NCBI RefSeq assembly: GCF_027474825.1
Contig: NZ_CP107030.1
Location: forward strand, 1,742,529 to 1,806,528
Direction of reading: 5' to 3'
Source of the DNA: Maribacter halichondriae
Lineage (GTDB): Bacteria > Bacteroidota > Bacteroidia > Flavobacteriales > Flavobacteriaceae
DNA length: 64,000 bases
Below the pieces are notes generated by a model. It was not told the DNA's origin, searched no databases, and saw only the letters and a list, made by a program, of their open reading frames with translations. Both the position numbers and the translations under genes were made by a program. Of the stretch, positions 45,854-54,396 are shown one piece after another. Every line of letters starts with the position of its first letter. The stretch's first letter is position 1.

Positions 45854-46258
45854 TCACTTTTCAATCTCTTGGCATAATTCAACAAGAATCCCATTCGCAG
45901 TTTTAGGATGTACGAAGGCCACCAACTTGTTATCAGCACCTTTTTTAGGGGTCTCGTTAAGCAATGTAAATCCCTCCTTGCGCAAGCGCTTCATTTCTTC
46001 TACTATATCATCAACGGCGAATGCAATATGATGTACCCCCTCCCCTTTTTTGGCAATAAATTTTGCAATGGGGCCATCTTCATCGGTAGATTCCAATAGT
46101 TCGATTTTATTTGGTCCTGACTTGAAAAATGATGTTTTTACACTTTCGGATAAAACTTCTTCCATCTTGTAGTGTGATGTGCCCAACAATTTTTCGAAGA
46201 GTCGGTTCGACGTATCCAAGTCTTTAACTGCGATTCCGATATGTTCGATTTTATCCAC
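45854..46258 (-). CDS. mce: Methylmalonyl-CoA epimerase
   Basis: 134-aa enzyme of the vicinal-oxygen-chelate fold that interconverts (2R)- and (2S)-methylmalonyl-CoA in propionate metabolism. The start MDKIEHIGIAVKDLDTSNRL has the first metal His; the second half repeats the fold with GVHHIAFAVDDIVEEMKRL. The end, VHPKTANGILVELCQ, carries the metal Glu and the family motif. Length is typical. The gene is divergent from rbfA and converges with nothing; it is followed by the tRNA on the same strand, 51 bases downstream. Confidence 0.92.
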   Translation of the reverse strand: MDKIEHIGIAVKDLDTSNRLFEKLLGTSHYKMEEVLSESVKTSFFKSGPNKIELLESTDEDGPIAKFIAKKGEGVHHIAFAVDDIVEEMKRLRKEGFTLLNETPKKGADNKLVAFVHPKTANGILVELCQEIEK

Positions 46259-46297
46259 TATCTCTGTTTAAACCACTAAAATACACAATATTGTGCG

Positions 46298-46305
46298 TAT
46301 TTTTG
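46298..46305 (+). promoter_or_regulatory. Candidate -7 box (TATTTTTG) for rbfA
   Basis: TATTTTTG fits TAnnTTTG, but the rbfA ATG follows only four bases later, so transcription from here would give a leaderless or nearly leaderless message. No -33 TTG is evident. The short mce-rbfA gap (51 bases) leaves little room for other promoters. Confidence 0.35.
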
Positions 46306-46309
46306 CCCC

Positions 46310-46702
46310 ATGGAAACACAGCGTCAAAAAAAGATTTCAGGGGTCATTCAAAAGGATATCGTGGATATTTTACAGCGCGCCGCGATTGATGGAGGGCTTC
46401 GCAATACGTTGATTTCGGTGACCAAAGTATCGGTAACGACGGACCTATCGATTGCCAAGGTATATCTTAGTATTTTTCCCAATAAAGATGCCAAGGAACT
46501 TATGGAAGGCATTGCATCGAACCAGCCCTTGATCAAACACGAACTCGCGCAGCGAACACGACATCAACTGCGTAGGGTGCCTGAACTGTTATTTTTTCTT
46601 GATGATTCCTTGGATTATATTGAAGGGATAGAAAAATCTTTAAAACGGGAAGAAAACCCGATAGAAAATCGTGACCTCTTGCCCAAAAGAAAAAAATCGT
46701 AA
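46310..46702 (+). CDS. rbfA: Ribosome-binding factor A
   Basis: 130-aa small KH-fold protein needed for maturation of the 30S subunit. It begins METQRQKKISGVIQKDIVDI, the normal RbfA N-terminus, with LISVTKVSVTTDLSIAKVYLS and ALRTRHQLRRVPELLFFLDD-like segments (here RTRHQLRRVPELLFFLDDSL) near the C-terminus. The tail is charged (NRDLLPKRKKS). The permease gene overlaps its end or starts about ten bases after it, depending on start choice; the rbfA-permease order is common in Bacteroidota. Confidence 0.95.
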   Translation: METQRQKKISGVIQKDIVDILQRAAIDGGLRNTLISVTKVSVTTDLSIAKVYLSIFPNKDAKELMEGIASNQPLIKHELAQRTRHQLRRVPELLFFLDDSLDYIEGIEKSLKREENPIENRDLLPKRKKS

Positions 46703-46712
46703 TCGGCCTAAT

Positions 46713-47915
46713 TTGAATTTTCCCTTATACATCGCCAAGCGTTATGTTCGTTCGAAAAGCAGCCAAAATGCGGTGAATATCATCAATTTCATCACCTTTC
46801 TTGTTATCGTTATTGGCTCAGCGGCCTTATTTATTGTTCTTTCGGGATTTGCCGGATTAAAAACCTTCAGTCTCTCTTTCAGCAATGCGTTCGACCCCGA
46901 TTTAAAAGCCCTTCCTGCCACCGGAAAATTTTTTTCGATTTCGCCGGAACAGGAAAAGGCTTTGGAAAATGTTGAAGGAGTCGCAGCCTACTCCAAGGAA
47001 ATCGTAGAAAGGGTCTACCTTGTTCATAAAAAGTTAGGGCATATAGCCGAAATCAAAGGCGTTGACGAAAACTATACCAAAGCTACCGGAATTGACAGTA
47101 CCATTGCCATTGGAGGTTGGTCAATCGGTCAAAACCAAGGGGTAGCAGGTTGGGGCATAGTCGATATTCTAAATCTGACACCCAACCAAGTCCGGAATCC
47201 GTTAGAAGTTATCGCTTTCAAACCTGGAAAAGGTTCGATATCGCAAGCAAACCCTGCCAATTTGTACAATTCCACACCTCTGATTATCAGCGGCGTATAT
47301 TCCGTTGAGGAAGACTTAGATCAAAAATATGTCTTTGCCGATCTACCCTTGGTCCAGGCCATGCTCGAAAAAGACGATACGCAGATTTCAGGTATTAATT
47401 TCAAACTGCTTGAAGGTGCCGATATTGCCGATATAAAAAAGCGAATAGAAACGCTCTTTGACAACAAGGTGGAACTTCGAGATCGACAAGAGTTGAATAG
47501 TTCGTTGCACCGTATGTTGAATACGGAGAACTTGGCCACCTATCTCATCTTTACCCTAGTCTTGATCATTGCCCTGTTTAATGTGGTGGGCGCCATTATC
47601 ATGATGATTTTGGACAAACAACAGAACTCTAAAACACTATATAGTTTAGGAACTACTATAAAAGATATTCGGCGGATTTACTTTGTGCAAGGTATATTGG
47701 TCACCAGTTTGGGTGGCCTTATCGGAGTAATACTTGGCTCTCTTTTAATAGGCTCTCAATTGGCCTTCGGATGGCTCAAAATCACCCCTTCGCTAGCCTA
47801 TCCCGTGGCCTATCAATTCATCAACGTAGTGATCGTGATGGCCACCATTGTGGTATTGGGAATTATCGCCTCAAAAATTGCGAGCAGTAGGGTAACCAAG
47901 AAATTATTGGCCTAA
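46713..47915 (+). CDS. FtsX/LolC-E-type ABC transporter permease
   Basis: About 400-aa membrane protein of the MacB/FtsX family, probably for lipoprotein release (Lol-like). I place the start at TTG 46713 (MNFPLYIAKRYVRSKSSQNA), since homologues start with this RY motif; a GTG at 46671 inside rbfA adds 14 residues. One N-terminal helix (FITFLVIVIGSAALFIVLSGF), a large periplasmic domain (about 45-265) and three C-terminal helices (YLIFTLVLIIALFNVVGAI, ILVTSLGGLIGVILGSLLIG, FINVVIVMATIVVLGIIAS). The ATPase partner is not adjacent. It overlaps the convergent dusB by four bases. Confidence 0.88.
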   Translation: MNFPLYIAKRYVRSKSSQNAVNIINFITFLVIVIGSAALFIVLSGFAGLKTFSLSFSNAFDPDLKALPATGKFFSISPEQEKALENVEGVAAYSKEIVERVYLVHKKLGHIAEIKGVDENYTKATGIDSTIAIGGWSIGQNQGVAGWGIVDILNLTPNQVRNPLEVIAFKPGKGSISQANPANLYNSTPLIISGVYSVEEDLDQKYVFADLPLVQAMLEKDDTQISGINFKLLEGADIADIKKRIETLFDNKVELRDRQELNSSLHRMLNTENLATYLIFTLVLIIALFNVVGAIIMMILDKQQNSKTLYSLGTTIKDIRRIYFVQGILVTSLGGLIGVILGSLLIGSQLAFGWLKITPSLAYPVAYQFINVVIVMATIVVLGIIASKIASSRVTKKLLA

Positions 47916-48907
47916 CCCACAAATTCGTAGTCCCCAAATTTCTCAAGTACCTCATCAAAAGCCGCAAAAACGTCTGCAGCATCATCACTGGTAACCATTT
48001 TCATGCGGTATTCCTTGAAGTTCGGTATGCCTTTAAAATAATTGGTATAATGACGGCGGGTTTCAAAGACACCTAGTTTTTCTCCCTTCCAATCGATGGC
48101 CATTTGCAAATGTCTTCGTGCTGCATCGACCCGTTCTTCCATGGTCGGGGGCGCCAAATGGGTTCCTGTTCTGAAATAGTGTTTGACTTCCTTGAAAAAC
48201 CAAGGGTAACCGATACTGGCCCGGCCAATCATTGCGCCATCCAGTCCATATTCATCACGCATTCTTTCGGCGGCTTCGGGTGAATCGATATCCCCATTAC
48301 CAAATACCGGAATATGCATTCGTTGATTGTTCTTTACTTCGGCAATCGGTTTCCAATCGGCGTTTCCCTTATACATTTGTGCGCGGGTGCGACCGTGTAT
48401 CGCGATGGCTTTACAACCTACATCTTGCAATCTTTCGGCCACCTCTACGATCTTGATCGAGTTTTCGTCCCAGCCCAATCGGGTCTTAACAGTAATCGGC
48501 AATTTGGTTCGCTCGACCATTGCTTTGGTCAGGGAAACCATCAAATCAATATCTTTCAAGATTCCGGCCCCGGCACCTTTGCTGACCACCTTCTTTACAG
48601 GGCAGCCAAAATTAATATCTATGATATCAGGGTTTGATTTCTCAACGATATCGACCGATTGTAACATCGAATCAAGATTGGCCCCGAAAATCTGAATGCC
48701 CACAGGGCGTTCTTTTTCATAGATATCGAGTTTCATGACACTTTTGGCGGCATCGCGGATCAACCCTTCTGATGAAATAAATTCGGTATACACCACATCG
48801 GCACCCTGTTCTTTGCACAAGGCACGAAAGGGCGGGTCGCTGACATCTTCCATAGGTGCAAGAAGCAACGGAAATTCTGGTAGTTGTATGTCGCCAATTT
48901 TGGGCAT
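47912..48907 (-). CDS. dusB: tRNA-dihydrouridine synthase B
   Basis: 331-aa flavoenzyme reducing uridine to dihydrouridine in tRNA D loops. FMN-binding PEFPLLLAPMEDVSDPPFR at the start, the catalytic Cys in DINFGCPVKKVVSKGAGAG, LPITVKTRLGWDE, AIAIHGRTRAQMYKG, and PVFGNGDIDSPEAAERM plus GAMIGRASIGYPWFF mark the DusB/Nifr3 group. Length is normal and frame intact. Its start is followed upstream by a degenerate palindromic repeat and then the M28 peptidase on the same strand. Confidence 0.95.
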   Translation of the reverse strand: MPKIGDIQLPEFPLLLAPMEDVSDPPFRALCKEQGADVVYTEFISSEGLIRDAAKSVMKLDIYEKERPVGIQIFGANLDSMLQSVDIVEKSNPDIIDINFGCPVKKVVSKGAGAGILKDIDLMVSLTKAMVERTKLPITVKTRLGWDENSIKIVEVAERLQDVGCKAIAIHGRTRAQMYKGNADWKPIAEVKNNQRMHIPVFGNGDIDSPEAAERMRDEYGLDGAMIGRASIGYPWFFKEVKHYFRTGTHLAPPTMEERVDAARRHLQMAIDWKGEKLGVFETRRHYTNYFKGIPNFKEYRMKMVTSDDAADVFAAFDEVLEKFGDYEFVG

Positions 48908-48956
48908 TTTCTATTTTTCTTTTTAGGGATGGCAAAGTTATGGAATTTTGATGATT

Positions 48957-49058
48957 GTCAGTCTGAGCTGTCACAATGAGCCCTTCGGCAAGCTCAGGAC
49001 ACGCACTGTCGAAGTGCTTTATAACTCGAAAAGTTCTTCGACTGCGCTCAGACTTACA
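48957..49058. repeat. Dispersed palindromic repeat, copy 3 (degenerate)
   Basis: Outer arms TGTCAGTCTGAG (48957-48968) and CTCAGACTTACA (49047-49058), with inner CCTTCGGCAAGCTCAGG and related pieces, belong to the family seen at 13316 and 15070. The longer and more scrambled centre suggests two overlapping copies. It fills the gap between dusB and the M28 peptidase. Confidence 0.65.
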
Positions 49059-49063
49059 AATAA

Positions 49064-50287
49064 CTAAAAGGTAATCGCTACTTCGATTTTCTCTCCATCA
49101 CGATCTACAATAACCTTGCTTGAATTTCCTTCCTCAAAAGTGGAGAGGGCCCGCATATAACTCATCATATCGGTCACTAGGCTATCGCCCAATTGAACGA
49201 CCACATCACCTTTTTGTAGTCCGGCTTTCTGGGCGGGTTTGTCTTCACTGACCCCATCTATGCGCATGCCCTTGCCATCAAAAAGATAGTCGGGAACAAC
49301 ACCCAATGCAACTTTGAACCTTGGGACTTCCTCACTTTCGTTTTTCGTTTTCTTGAAGGTCAATTTAGGGGCATCATCCAATTCCGCGATAACATCCAAA
49401 ATGTAGCTCGTTATCATTTCCATTCCCTCATAGTTCAACTTCTCCGAATCGTCGGTGGGCTTGTGGTAGTCTTCGTGCTGCCCGGTAAAAAAATGTAGCA
49501 CGGGAATATCCTGTAAATAAAAAGAGGTATGATCCGATGGCCCTACACCCGATTCTTGAAGCACCAATTTGAACCCGGGGTTCGTTGAATTCAGTACCTG
49601 AGGCCAAATTGGGGCCGTGCCTGTTCCGCTGACCGAAAGGGTCTTGTCTTCCCGAAGTCTTCCGACCATGTCCATATTGATCATATAGTTGGTCTTGGAA
49701 AGGTCGATGGTCGGGTTTTTCGCAAAATAATTGCTGCCCAACAAACCCATTTCCTCCCCTGAAAAGGCCATGAACAAATAATTGTTGCCTTTGTATGCAC
49801 GCTTCGCAAGACTGTCGGCCAATTGCAACATCACGGCAACACCACTGGCATTATCATCGGCACCATTATGAATGGCCACCCCATCGCGATACAATGACCC
49901 CTCGCCACCCATGCCCAAATGATCATAGTGCGCCCCGATGATTACGGTTTTGTCAGCTTGATTATCAAGATACCCCATAACATTCGTACCGGTAATCGTG
50001 CTATCGCCAGCAGTATATTTAACCTCTTGATGCGGGTCATTTTTGGGTTTGAAGCTGAACGTTTGAAAGTATGTGCCGGCCTTGCCCTTTGGTTGAAGCC
50101 CGACAACATGCATTCTTTCTTGAAGGTATCCAGCCGCCATTAGTTCTTGTGCTGTTCCCGTTTCTCGGCCCAAGAGACTGTCATTGGCCAAAAAACCGAC
50201 ATCCTCCGCGATAGAAAAGGATTGTGGTTTTTCTGTTTTACAGGATAAAAAAATGAAGGTGACTATGTATAAGAAAGTTCTATTCAT
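49064..50287 (-). CDS. M28 metallopeptidase with PDZ domain, lipoprotein
   Basis: 407-aa zinc aminopeptidase-type protein; start ATG 50287 (MNRTFLYIVTFIFLSCKTEK) gives a lipoprotein signal with Cys about 16, whereas the longer frame adds 53 implausible residues. The co-catalytic zinc site residues are visible in order: VIIGAHYDHLGMGG, HNGADDNASGVAVML, FSGEEMGLLGSNYF, MINMDMVGRL and HEDYHKPTDD. A PDZ domain follows (about 310-405) with GVSEDKPAQKAGLQKGDVV and DRDGEKIEVAITF. It is divergent from the TolB-like lipoprotein gene with 43 bases between starts. Probably degrades peptides in the periplasm. Confidence 0.92.
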   Translation of the reverse strand: MNRTFLYIVTFIFLSCKTEKPQSFSIAEDVGFLANDSLLGRETGTAQELMAAGYLQERMHVVGLQPKGKAGTYFQTFSFKPKNDPHQEVKYTAGDSTITGTNVMGYLDNQADKTVIIGAHYDHLGMGGEGSLYRDGVAIHNGADDNASGVAVMLQLADSLAKRAYKGNNYLFMAFSGEEMGLLGSNYFAKNPTIDLSKTNYMINMDMVGRLREDKTLSVSGTGTAPIWPQVLNSTNPGFKLVLQESGVGPSDHTSFYLQDIPVLHFFTGQHEDYHKPTDDSEKLNYEGMEMITSYILDVIAELDDAPKLTFKKTKNESEEVPRFKVALGVVPDYLFDGKGMRIDGVSEDKPAQKAGLQKGDVVVQLGDSLVTDMMSYMRALSTFEEGNSSKVIVDRDGEKIEVAITF

Positions 50288-50330
50288 GATATTTGTAATC
50301 TTTTTAGCAAAGATAATATATAAGCATCCC

Positions 50331-51437
50331 ATGAAGAAAATCTTAATTCTGGCCGCAATAATAGCATTTATCGGTTGTAAGACGGAAACTAAAAAAGTGG
50401 AAGAAACCATAGAAGAGACCACTTCGCTTATGGCAGGTTCGGACACGTTGATTTACGAAGGAGAAAAACATTTCAAGTCAATTCGCCAAATAACATTCGG
50501 CGGGGACAACGCGGAAGCCTATTGGAGTTGGGATGACAAGCAAATGATCTTTCAATCAAATTATAAAGATTGGGGATTGAATTGTGACCAAATGTTCTTG
50601 ATGAACATCGAAGAAAATTTCAAGGATAAAAAACCGCCCTTGGTCAGTACGGGCATGGGGCGTACGACCTGTGCCTATTTTCTGCCGGGTAACAAACACT
50701 TTGTATATGGGTCTACGCATTTGGTGGATAAGGAATGCCCCGAGGTACCATTACGCAAAAACGGAAACTATGTTTGGCCGGTATACGATTCGTTCGACAT
50801 TTTTGTAGCCGATATGGAAGGAAATATCACAGCGCAATTGACCGATGAAAAAGGATATGACGCCGAAGCCACCGTTTCACCCAAAGGGGATAAAATTGTT
50901 TTTACCTCGGATCGGAGTGGCGATTTGGAATTGTACACGATGAATTTGGATGGTTCTGACGTGAAACAGGTTACCGATGAGCTGGGTTATGATGGTGGAG
51001 CATTTTTCTCGCCCGACGGAACCAAATTGATATTCCGAGCTTCACGTCCAAAAACACCAGAAGAAATCAAGAAATACAAAGACCTGCTCGCCGAAGGTCT
51101 TGTAGAACCCACCGAAATGGAACTTTTTATTTGCAATGCCGATGGCAGCGATTTGAAGCAATTGACCTTTTTGGGCAATGCGAATTGGAGTCCATTTTTT
51201 CATCCTTCAGGAGAAAAAATTCTCTTTTCGAGTAATTTCGAGGCCGAAAAAGGCTTTCCGTTCAATCTTTATCTCATCGATTTGGATGGCAAGAACCTTG
51301 AGCGGGTAACGCATGGGGAGACTTTCGATGCCTTTCCGGTTTTTTCAAATGATGGGAAATACTTGGCGTTTTCGAGCAATCGGAACAATAGTGGTACCCG
51401 TGATACCAATTTATTCATTGCCGAATGGCAGGATTAA
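50331..51437 (+). CDS. TolB-like beta-propeller lipoprotein
   Basis: 368 aa starting MKKILILAAIIAFIGCKTET, with the lipid Cys at 16. The upstream in-frame extension from 50184 overlaps the divergent peptidase and is rejected. The chain consists of WD40/PD40-type blades with the hallmark SPxGxxIxFxSxRxG pattern: VSPKGDKIVFTSDRSGDLEL, FSPDGTKLIFRASRP, HPSGEKILFSSNFEA and FSNDGKYLAFSSNRNNSGT. Insertion of a cysteine-containing segment (GMGRTTCAYFLPGNK, VDKECPEVPL) is peculiar to it. Such proteins act as periplasmic binding modules; no enzymatic role is shown. Confidence 0.88.
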   Translation: MKKILILAAIIAFIGCKTETKKVEETIEETTSLMAGSDTLIYEGEKHFKSIRQITFGGDNAEAYWSWDDKQMIFQSNYKDWGLNCDQMFLMNIEENFKDKKPPLVSTGMGRTTCAYFLPGNKHFVYGSTHLVDKECPEVPLRKNGNYVWPVYDSFDIFVADMEGNITAQLTDEKGYDAEATVSPKGDKIVFTSDRSGDLELYTMNLDGSDVKQVTDELGYDGGAFFSPDGTKLIFRASRPKTPEEIKKYKDLLAEGLVEPTEMELFICNADGSDLKQLTFLGNANWSPFFHPSGEKILFSSNFEAEKGFPFNLYLIDLDGKNLERVTHGETFDAFPVFSNDGKYLAFSSNRNNSGTRDTNLFIAEWQD

Positions 51438-51476
51438 TGAACTACCTCTAGGCAGAGCCTTGGGGTATTCTATTGA

Positions 51477-52730
51477 CTAAATTCTATTCCGTTCGTCGAC
51501 GCGTTTCGACTTTTTGTTGTCCCTAATTTTGGTATTTCCGAATTTATATCGGAAACCAAATGTAAACAAACGATTTTCAGGACGGAATGAAGAGGTATTG
51601 TTCTGATTTAGAAAATTCCGCGACTCGAAAAGGTTGGCTTGTTTAAATACATCGGCTACACCCATTGAGATACTTGCCTTTTTGTTCCATAAGGTCTTTC
51701 GAAGCGAGAGATCGAGTTTGTTCCACGATCTACGAACGGCATTACCATCTACAATAGGTGAATAATAGATAAAATCTACGTCTACCGCCAAACTTTTGTC
51801 TTTCAACAGAGAAAACGAATTATTCGCCCGAGCAAACCATGACCAACGGCCGTTCTCGACCAATTGCCCTGAATCAAAATCGGAAAATTGATCTTCCCGA
51901 TAATACCCGGCAAAAAAGATATAGGTATACCAAAAGTTCGTAATATCCTTATTGACCCAAATATCGATTCCGTAGGAAATATCCTGAATCAGGTTTCTGT
52001 TTAGAAAGCGCAAAAGGTTAGATTCATTGTCTTGAAAAACCAATTCTTGATTCTGGTTTTTTTGATTTTTGTAAAAGAATTCTAAAGTGTAGGTACGATC
52101 GAAAGTATATCCGGCGGCTATATAGTTACGTGTTGCGGGCAATAGATTCGGATTGCCCTCAATTACCGAATTATTGCTTTGAAAAATCTGAAAGGGATTG
52201 ATACTATTGTACCTCGGCCGTTCGATTCTTCGGTAATAGTAAAGATTGTACTGATGTTTTTTGCTAGGTGTATAGTCCAAAGAAAACGACGGAAAAACTT
52301 CTAAATAGTTGTTTTCGCTAGGTTCAAGGGCAATGTCAAGATCTCCTAAAGTTTCGGTGTATTCGGCTCGAAGGCCCGATTTGAACCTCCATTTGTCCCA
52401 TTTTGAATCCATGCTCACATAGGCGGCATAAATACTTTCATCGTATTTGAAAATTCCCGCTTCGGTAGGGTCGATTCCGGGCTGGGTACGGTCGAAACCC
52501 TGTTGTGTTATACTACTTTCCGAATCGATGCCTGCATATCGGAGTCCGGTTTCAAAACGGGATGATTTTCCTATTGGGGTGATATAATCAAATTGTACAT
52601 TATAAAGATCAATTCGTTGCATGGATCGGGTGGTAAAGTCGTTTTCACCGGTGACCGTTCCGTTGCTATCTAAAAAATCGGTTTTCGAGATCTTGGCCAC
52701 GATTAGAATCGTAATAGGTGTAGTGTGCAT
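51477..52730 (-). CDS. Outer-membrane beta-barrel receptor (C-terminal part, frameshifted)
   Basis: Continuation of the following protein. True coding begins about 52672 with LDSNGTVTGENDFTTRSMQR; the preceding residues come from the overlapping wrong frame. The chain has alternating beta strands of a TonB-dependent-type barrel, e.g. FRPENRLFTFGFRYKFG near the end and SFSLDYTPSKKHQYNLYYYR. It joins to the N-terminal part when the A6 run at 52672-52677 (T6 on the coding strand) is changed by one base removed or two added. Together they make about 800 residues, the usual length for this barrel family. Confidence 0.85.
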   Translation of the reverse strand: MHTTPITILIVAKISKTDFLDSNGTVTGENDFTTRSMQRIDLYNVQFDYITPIGKSSRFETGLRYAGIDSESSITQQGFDRTQPGIDPTEAGIFKYDESIYAAYVSMDSKWDKWRFKSGLRAEYTETLGDLDIALEPSENNYLEVFPSFSLDYTPSKKHQYNLYYYRRIERPRYNSINPFQIFQSNNSVIEGNPNLLPATRNYIAAGYTFDRTYTLEFFYKNQKNQNQELVFQDNESNLLRFLNRNLIQDISYGIDIWVNKDITNFWYTYIFFAGYYREDQFSDFDSGQLVENGRWSWFARANNSFSLLKDKSLAVDVDFIYYSPIVDGNAVRRSWNKLDLSLRKTLWNKKASISMGVADVFKQANLFESRNFLNQNNTSSFRPENRLFTFGFRYKFGNTKIRDNKKSKRVDERNRI

Positions 52731-53886
52731 TGGTCGACAGCTCGGCTCCTTCTTTCTTCAATTTGTGCGTCCAGTCCAAATAAAAAGAACTATTGACCAA
52801 ATCTTGATCCGATTCGTTGGTAGTCACAAAACTGGTCGGCAATGTTCCGTTGACTTCTTCGATTACGGTTTCGGTATCGTAAAAACGATTTATATCAGGG
52901 TTGAACATATTAATAGTCGAAAGGCCCAAATGGTTTCTTTCGTCGATTTCGTAGTCAAAAAAAGCGCTCAGATTATGTCTTTTTTGACGTCTCGTATATT
53001 CTTGTTCGGCGGTCCAGATACTTGATGAATTCGCATCATCCAAAAAGGTGGTCGCGTCGGTATATCTCGTCAGGTCCTTACTTCTATTAAATGTATAATT
53101 TACTGAAAAATCAGCTTTTTTACCTTTGAAATAATGATCGGTGCCGACCGAGTGTTTGGCGAAAACACCCTGCTCGTAACGATTGAAAATGGCACCGTTA
53201 TATCCCGAGATCAAATTTCGGTTCATTTTTATATTGATGAGCATGCCGCCTTCGGCACTGTATTTCGCAGGTGGGTTGGTAATTACCTCAACGGACTCCA
53301 CATTACTTGCCGAAGTACCTGACAACAAATTGATGATATCTTCCTGTGGCAAGTTTACCATTCGATCATTGATCATGACCCCGATATTCTTGCTCCCTTT
53401 GATAGAGAGTTCGTTACCAATGACCACAACACTTGGGGTTCGCTTTAGCACATTCCAGATATCAATATCGGCCAAGGATGTATTGGCGATACTAAAGACC
53501 AGCCGGTCAACTTTCCGTTCCAATTTTGGTTTTTGGGAAATTACAACGACCTCGTCCAACGCCTGTGATTCTTCATTATACTGCACATCACCGAGATCGA
53601 CATCTGCTGAAATGTCAACAGAAGTAAGTGGCGACCGGTTGCCTAAATAGCTAATCGTTAGAAAATAGTTTCCTTGCGCTACCGAAGTAATTTTAAATTT
53701 GCCCAATTCATCGGAAGAAGTACCCTTTAGCACAGTGGAATCTTTACTTTTTAGAAGTAACACATTGGCATAAGGCAGGGGGGTATCTTCAGAATTTTTT
53801 ACGACTCCTGTAATTTGGTATTCCTGGGAAAGAACGCTGTGGGCTGCAAACAGGGCAAAAAGTGACAGAAAAAGGCTGTTCTTCAC
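52666..53886 (-). CDS. Outer-membrane beta-barrel receptor (N-terminal part)
   Basis: Signal peptide (FLSLFALFAAHSVLSQ), then a carboxypeptidase-regulatory-like domain (YQITGVVKNSEDTPLPYANV, about 20-100), then a TonB-type plug (LERKVDRLVFSIANT, VIGNELSIKGSKNIGVMIND, VESVEVITNPPAKYSAEGGM). The barrel then begins. No TonB box is obvious. The family (outer-membrane beta-barrel proteins with plug) takes up large ligands or acts in surface sensing; no SusD partner is adjacent, so a glycan role is not shown. The frame breaks at the T6 run after LENRFF. Confidence 0.87.
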   Translation of the reverse strand: MKNSLFLSLFALFAAHSVLSQEYQITGVVKNSEDTPLPYANVLLLKSKDSTVLKGTSSDELGKFKITSVAQGNYFLTISYLGNRSPLTSVDISADVDLGDVQYNEESQALDEVVVISQKPKLERKVDRLVFSIANTSLADIDIWNVLKRTPSVVVIGNELSIKGSKNIGVMINDRMVNLPQEDIINLLSGTSASNVESVEVITNPPAKYSAEGGMLINIKMNRNLISGYNGAIFNRYEQGVFAKHSVGTDHYFKGKKADFSVNYTFNRSKDLTRYTDATTFLDDANSSSIWTAEQEYTRRQKRHNLSAFFDYEIDERNHLGLSTINMFNPDINRFYDTETVIEEVNGTLPTSFVTTNESDQDLVNSSFYLDWTHKLKKEGAELSTNAHYTYYDSNRGQDLENRFFR

Positions 53887-53974
53887 AATACGGTTAGGTT
53901 AAGTTCCAAATTTAACCAAATTTTTACGTAGAATCCTACAAAAACTACTCCTCGATTATTAAAATTTTGAATTG

Positions 53975-54295
53975 CTAAGACTCAGATTCAAATAGAATGA
54001 ATTTTACCCTTGGCCCACTATCATAGACTACCTCGAGCGTTGGGGTCTTATCGATTACCCGAACATTTTGATGCCTGGCCTGACCGAAATAACCGATCCA
54101 AATGAAATTTTTGATAAATATGTTTCGGTTAATGACCATGGCGATTATCGTAAAATCAAAATGATAATCTTCGGAAAGTTTCAATCGATGATCTGTGCAT
54201 AGTACAAGATGAATACCTTTATAAAGAAGTCCCCAATTTTGGACCTGCGACAAGAAAAAATTGAATTTTGTATCTGGTTTTAACATAGGGGACAT
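53975..54295 (-). CDS. Hypothetical protein, doubtful
   Basis: 106-aa frame without a recognised family. The composition is plausible for a soluble beta-rich protein (YHFDFTIIAMVINRNIFIKN, TPTLEVVYDSGPRVKFILFE), with no signal peptide. It lies between the receptor and the AraC regulator with about 90-100 bases each side. No homologue is recalled, so it may be a real lineage-specific gene or a chance frame. Confidence 0.35.
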   Translation of the reverse strand: MSPMLKPDTKFNFFLSQVQNWGLLYKGIHLVLCTDHRLKLSEDYHFDFTIIAMVINRNIFIKNFIWIGYFGQARHQNVRVIDKTPTLEVVYDSGPRVKFILFESES

Positions 54296-54396
54296 GTAAT
54301 ACCATTTAAAATTCCATTAATTTTCACAAGACAAGAAATCGAATCCGTTACGAAAACGGTAATCGTAACTAAGTCAATGGTTCAAAGCGTTGCCCT

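Noticed and set aside
51477..53886. Two separate outer-membrane proteins
   Set aside because: The second frame lacks a signal and plug and continues the first exactly at an A6 run.
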